A stretch of 64,000 nucleotides of DNA from Sipunculus nudus (lineage: Eukaryota; Annelida; Sipuncula; Golfingiida; Sipunculidae), in contig CM049316.1 in NCBI GenBank assembly GCA_026874595.1, forward strand, positions 54,445,676 to 54,509,675. Direction: 5' to 3'. Shown piece by piece: positions 61,163 through 64,000 of this stretch. Numbering within the stretch: position 1 is the first letter of the stretch; every line of letters begins with the position of its first letter. Under the pieces are notes generated by a model, which saw nothing but the letters and a program-made list of their open reading frames with translations, did no database searches and was not told the DNA's origin. A program made the position numbers and the translations under genes.

Positions 61163-61636
61163 GTGAGTAGTTGAGGCTGACTCTCTGAAGAAATATTAAA
61201 TTAGTTTATTGATATAACATCAATATTTTTACTGCAAGATATGTTGTCAGATTTATATCAATATTTGCACAAGGCAGTAACACAGCAATAATCAAGTATT
61301 AATAGTAAAAAGAAAAGACTACATGTTTCAAGTGCACTCACTTTACCTTGATATATCTATATCAACTGTCAAAAATTTTGATGCAGGATTTTTAATGAAA
61401 TTCAGTTCTGGTTAAATTAAAATTAAGTTCCAGTTTTATATAACAAACTTGTACTGGGGGACTTGAAAATACTTTCAGACCTTGTATTTCATGAGATATA
61501 TGAAGATTTTGAGAAATTACTTTGTAATTTACAGGATTTTGTGAAAAAAAAACAGGTATGTTTGGATAAACCACTGTGGGGCCTTAGGGGACCTTTGAGA
61601 CTATGTCCGATCATTGTGTCTTCTTATTTTCTGCAG

Positions 61637-61890
61637 ATTGAGTCCTTCAGTCAGCTACAGGAGCGCCTACTCATGTACATGCAGCAGTACAATGACTCCA
61701 TCAGAGGAGCGGGAATGGATCTGGTGTTCTTCCAAGACGCGATGGTCCATCTTGTCAAGATCTCGCGTATCATCCGCACCCCTCGTGGCAACGCCTTGCT
61801 GGTTGGTGTTGGAGGCTCCGGAAAACAGTCTCTTACTAAGCTGGCTTCCTTCATAGCAGGATACAAGACTTTCCAGATCACCCTCACAAG
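61637..61890 (+). CDS. DNAH5: Dynein heavy chain exon 43 (AAA4 P-loop), last exon in window
   Basis: 84 codons plus 2: [40 protein letters not shown], Walker [10 protein letters not shown] at 61805-61831, [17 protein letters not shown]4 is a regulatory nucleotide site. Donor gtatga; the split Arg codon continues in an exon beyond 64000, because the expected SYNTSNLMEDLK start is not found in 61891-64000. Confidence 0.97.
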
Positions 61891-61913
61891 GTATGACCAT
61901 TTTTTTAGATATA

Positions 61914-62092
61914 CACTGGAACCTTGCCTTACCGCAAACCATATTTTAATGACCACCTCAAAATAACAACCACCTTTTCACAGTCCCAATCATATTTTGC
62001 ACTTTTTATCAGACCTCAACTGGGACAACCACCTTGAAAAACGCGACCAATTTATCAAGGTCCTATTGGGCTGTAATTGTGCAGTTTCACTG
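61914..62092. mobile_element. Small MITE, family M3 copy 2
   Basis: Ends cactggaacct and agtttcactg are inverted and imperfect, matching the ends of 52626-52803. Internal gaccacct and aaccaccttg motifs are shared. About 179 bp. Confidence 0.6.
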
Positions 62093-63442
62093 TATATACC
62101 ATAAGATATGTATAATGTTAAGTTCATTCAGGTTGGAGTGTTACATCTTTTTTAAATTACATTAACTCTTGAATCAGTCCAGTTTTAAATTTTGTCTGTA
62201 GTTCTTATCCAAAATATTATAATACTGAGATAGGAAACCAAGATAACTGAAAATATAGGAAAGGAAACTAAGACACTAATGGTGGAGTATCAGGCTTTCA
62301 GACTGAGATTTTAGTAGGCAAGAATGAACCACACAAACTGCCTCTGTTTATTCTTAATTTTCAAGATTTCACTAGATGCTGTTAAATACATGAACCATGA
62401 TGTTGGGACTTTGTAGCAACATGTTTATTTAGCTAAGTTTTACCTATTTTGTAAAACTAGCATTTCTGTTTTCTCTTAATTTGTACATTTGATGTGATAT
62501 GATAATTTTGAAAACAAACATCTACTGTCAATTTCCGCATAAACGTTGAGAAATTGGCTCCTAAAAAAATAATCCAGGAATGAGGGGTTGCCTTATGTGC
62601 AGGTCTAAGCCTGACAGTCCAAATTTTACCCAGACTTCGTCAAACTGCCGACCAGAATATCCCGCTGACACAGATAGGACTTGCCTAATCGCTCATCAGA
62701 TGTTCGTTTCCGGGGATGTCAGGTACATATGTGGCCCTTTCAGTCATTAAATACTGTAGAATTAATCTCTCATACTATTTTTTTCAAGTTCGGCCGTTTA
62801 TGCCGTCATTTTAATTGGGTAATGCGGTATATCAAAATTCATGTGATAAACCTGGATGCTGACAACCAGCACATGACCCCGTGCCTAGTTATAATTAACG
62901 AGCTTCATTCATGGGCTATTGAGCATGGGTGCTAGAGGCACGAGTATTGCGTAATCAATTGGGGTTTTATCAATGGCATCGACTTCTGTGTATTTGACAT
63001 CAAAGTCAGTTTAAGAATTGCTCGGCAACAACATTTGATGCTTGTTCAAGCGAGCAAACACGCAAATGGCCGGGGGCCGCTGTTTGTGAATATGAACAGG
63101 TGACAAAGGCGGACAAACTCGGGTGAACATCAAAGCCATTTTCCCCATTGACACAGTTCATGGGTCTTCAGAGCGCAATGGTTTCATAACTTCAGACAAT
63201 TAAAATGCTGACAGTTAGCTTGGAATTATATGCCATGATGATCGCCATGACCCGCATATAACTGTGGTCGACCAAACAGGTCAGACGTGATACGTGTTCC
63301 ATTCAGCCAGTGATCGTATCGAGTAGCTGATAAATCGGCAGTCTGTTAAGTACTGGGATTTAAAATACAAACGGATATCATATTTTCATTCACAGATAAT
63401 CAATTTTGAACATTGACGAAGATAATTTTATTTGATCCACTG

Positions 63443-63965
63443 TCAGATTAGCAGAAACAGCAAACTCGAGCTTGATCGTTGATTCTATTTTCAATTTTTC
63501 TTCACGCAACATTGGCGTCACCTGACGGGAATATAGTTGACTATTTTTTTAAAGCGGTGACAAATTAACGCTTTTTCTGAAAGGTGTAAAATGAAAGCTA
63601 TTTAGTCTTACGTTATATACCTATTCATAACACTTGAAGAGTAAATCTTGTTCATTTTTATGTAAAGGAAATTTAATTTAAACACGGAATAATGTGAATT
63701 CAGTTTTTCCCCTTTCTAATAAGCAGAAACAGTCTCCTTGACCTTTGGTTGTCAATTTCCCCATTTATTTTCACGCAAGTGGTGATATCTTCCGAGAAAA
63801 TGTATGACTACTTTTATGCCGTTGGTATAAAGTATTGTCAGTTCTCAAAGCTTATATGGAATTATGTCTGTAACTTTATAGACTTACGTATATATACTTA
63901 CTCATATCATACTTATGTAGATACTTATTCATAACACTTGGGAAACGTCTTTGTTCATTTGAAAG
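63443..63965 (+). repeat. Diverged direct duplication, two ~200-250-bp copies
   Basis: Copy A at about 63443-63645 and copy B at about 63717-63965 share, in order, agcagaaacag, ttgatcgttg/tgacctttggttg, ttcacgcaa, gactactttt, acttacgt-tatatac, tattcataacacttg and ttgttcattt. Non-coding. Confidence 0.6.
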
Positions 63966-64000
63966 CGACAAGAAGTGACCTTGATCCCATGTTTATATTG

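Larger units (their letters stand above)
4342..61890 (+). other. DNAH5: Outer-arm axonemal dynein heavy chain gene (DNAH5/DNAH8 class), 5' two thirds
   Basis: Gene-level entry. Exons 2-43 chain with matching phases into about 2,987 codons without a stop. Order seen: N-terminal [11 protein letters not shown] segment, DHC_N1 tail, DHC_N2 linker, then AAA1 ([16 protein letters not shown]), AAA2 (GPSGAGKT), AAA3 ([17 protein letters not shown]) and the AAA4 P-loop (GVGGSGKQS). This is the standard axonemal dynein layout; the near-identity to vertebrate DNAH5 around the AAA modules and the N-terminal EVEDAILEG motif are from memory of that family. The protein is an ATP-driven minus-end microtubule motor in the outer arm of ciliary axonemes. 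The window ends inside AAA4, so the gene is cut by the window edge and not broken. The 5' end depends on which first exon is used. DNAH8 co-orthology cannot be excluded. Confidence 0.93.
61891..64000 (+). other. Intron after exon 43, running off the window
   Basis: Holds a small MITE (61914-62092), a CpG-richer tract of unknown origin (about 62540-63560) and a diverged ~200-bp direct duplication (63443-63965). No exon of this gene and no other coding region is supported; the frame at 62681-62935 resembles nothing I know. Confidence 0.6.

Noticed and set aside
62681-62935. 84-codon open frame in the last intron
   Set aside because: No recognisable domain, no splice context fitting dynein, and it lies in the CpG-richer tract of probable insertion origin.
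61891-64000. Next dynein exon (start SYNTSNLMEDLK)
   Set aside because: Looked for in all three forward frames after AG sites; not present, so it must lie past the window.

Overview
The window is animal genomic DNA from an invertebrate. It carries one very large multi-exon gene on the + strand, an outer-arm axonemal dynein heavy chain of the DNAH5/DNAH8 (gamma heavy chain) class. I can follow 42 consecutive shared exons from 17941 to 61890, with one of them (exon 41) present as two alternative copies. Every phase joins and every junction reads through. The shared reading frame gives about 2,987 codons of a protein that is usually about 4,600 residues, so the 3' third of the gene (rest of AAA4, stalk, AAA5, AAA6, C-terminal domain) lies beyond the window. 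No other gene is supported. The intron repeats (tRNA-derived SINEs, elements with a hairpin head and a GTCC microsatellite, elements with 180-bp or 270-bp core tandem repeats ending in a hairpin plus CTAG) look like those of bivalve molluscs. Bivalve, or at least lophotrochozoan, is an inference and not proven.

Layout. 1-4341: non-coding, with a short tandem repeat, two SINEs and a MITE. 4342-15192: five separate short ATG-bearing segments (1a-1e), each with a purine at -3 and each ending in a good splice donor in phase 0, the phase needed to join exon 2. They are candidate alternative first exons giving different dynein N-termini. 17941-31560: tail (DHC_N1 region) including two disordered insertions. 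32100-41239: rest of tail and linker (DHC_N2). 41988-44342: AAA1, the main ATPase site. 44881-50558: AAA2. 52869-56349: AAA3. 58106-59079: two homologous 123-bp exons that look mutually exclusive. 61093-61890: start of AAA4 including its P-loop. 61891-64000: intron.

Most unusual points: (1) the tandem, equal-length, phase-matched exon pair 41a/41b; (2) the possible cluster of alternative first exons; (3) three independent minisatellites that each contain a real splice junction of this gene (acceptor of exon 4, acceptor of exon 18, donor of exon 25), so one exon edge is preceded or followed by several decoy splice sites. Decoys at exons 4 and 25 would give stop codons, while those at exon 18 stay in frame and would add 19 or 38 residues. 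There is also a GC-AG intron after exon 39.

The protein is expected to work as the gamma-type heavy chain of the outer dynein arm in motile cilia and sperm flagella. Assignment to DNAH5 rather than DNAH8 is uncertain, because the two may be co-orthologous to this gene.
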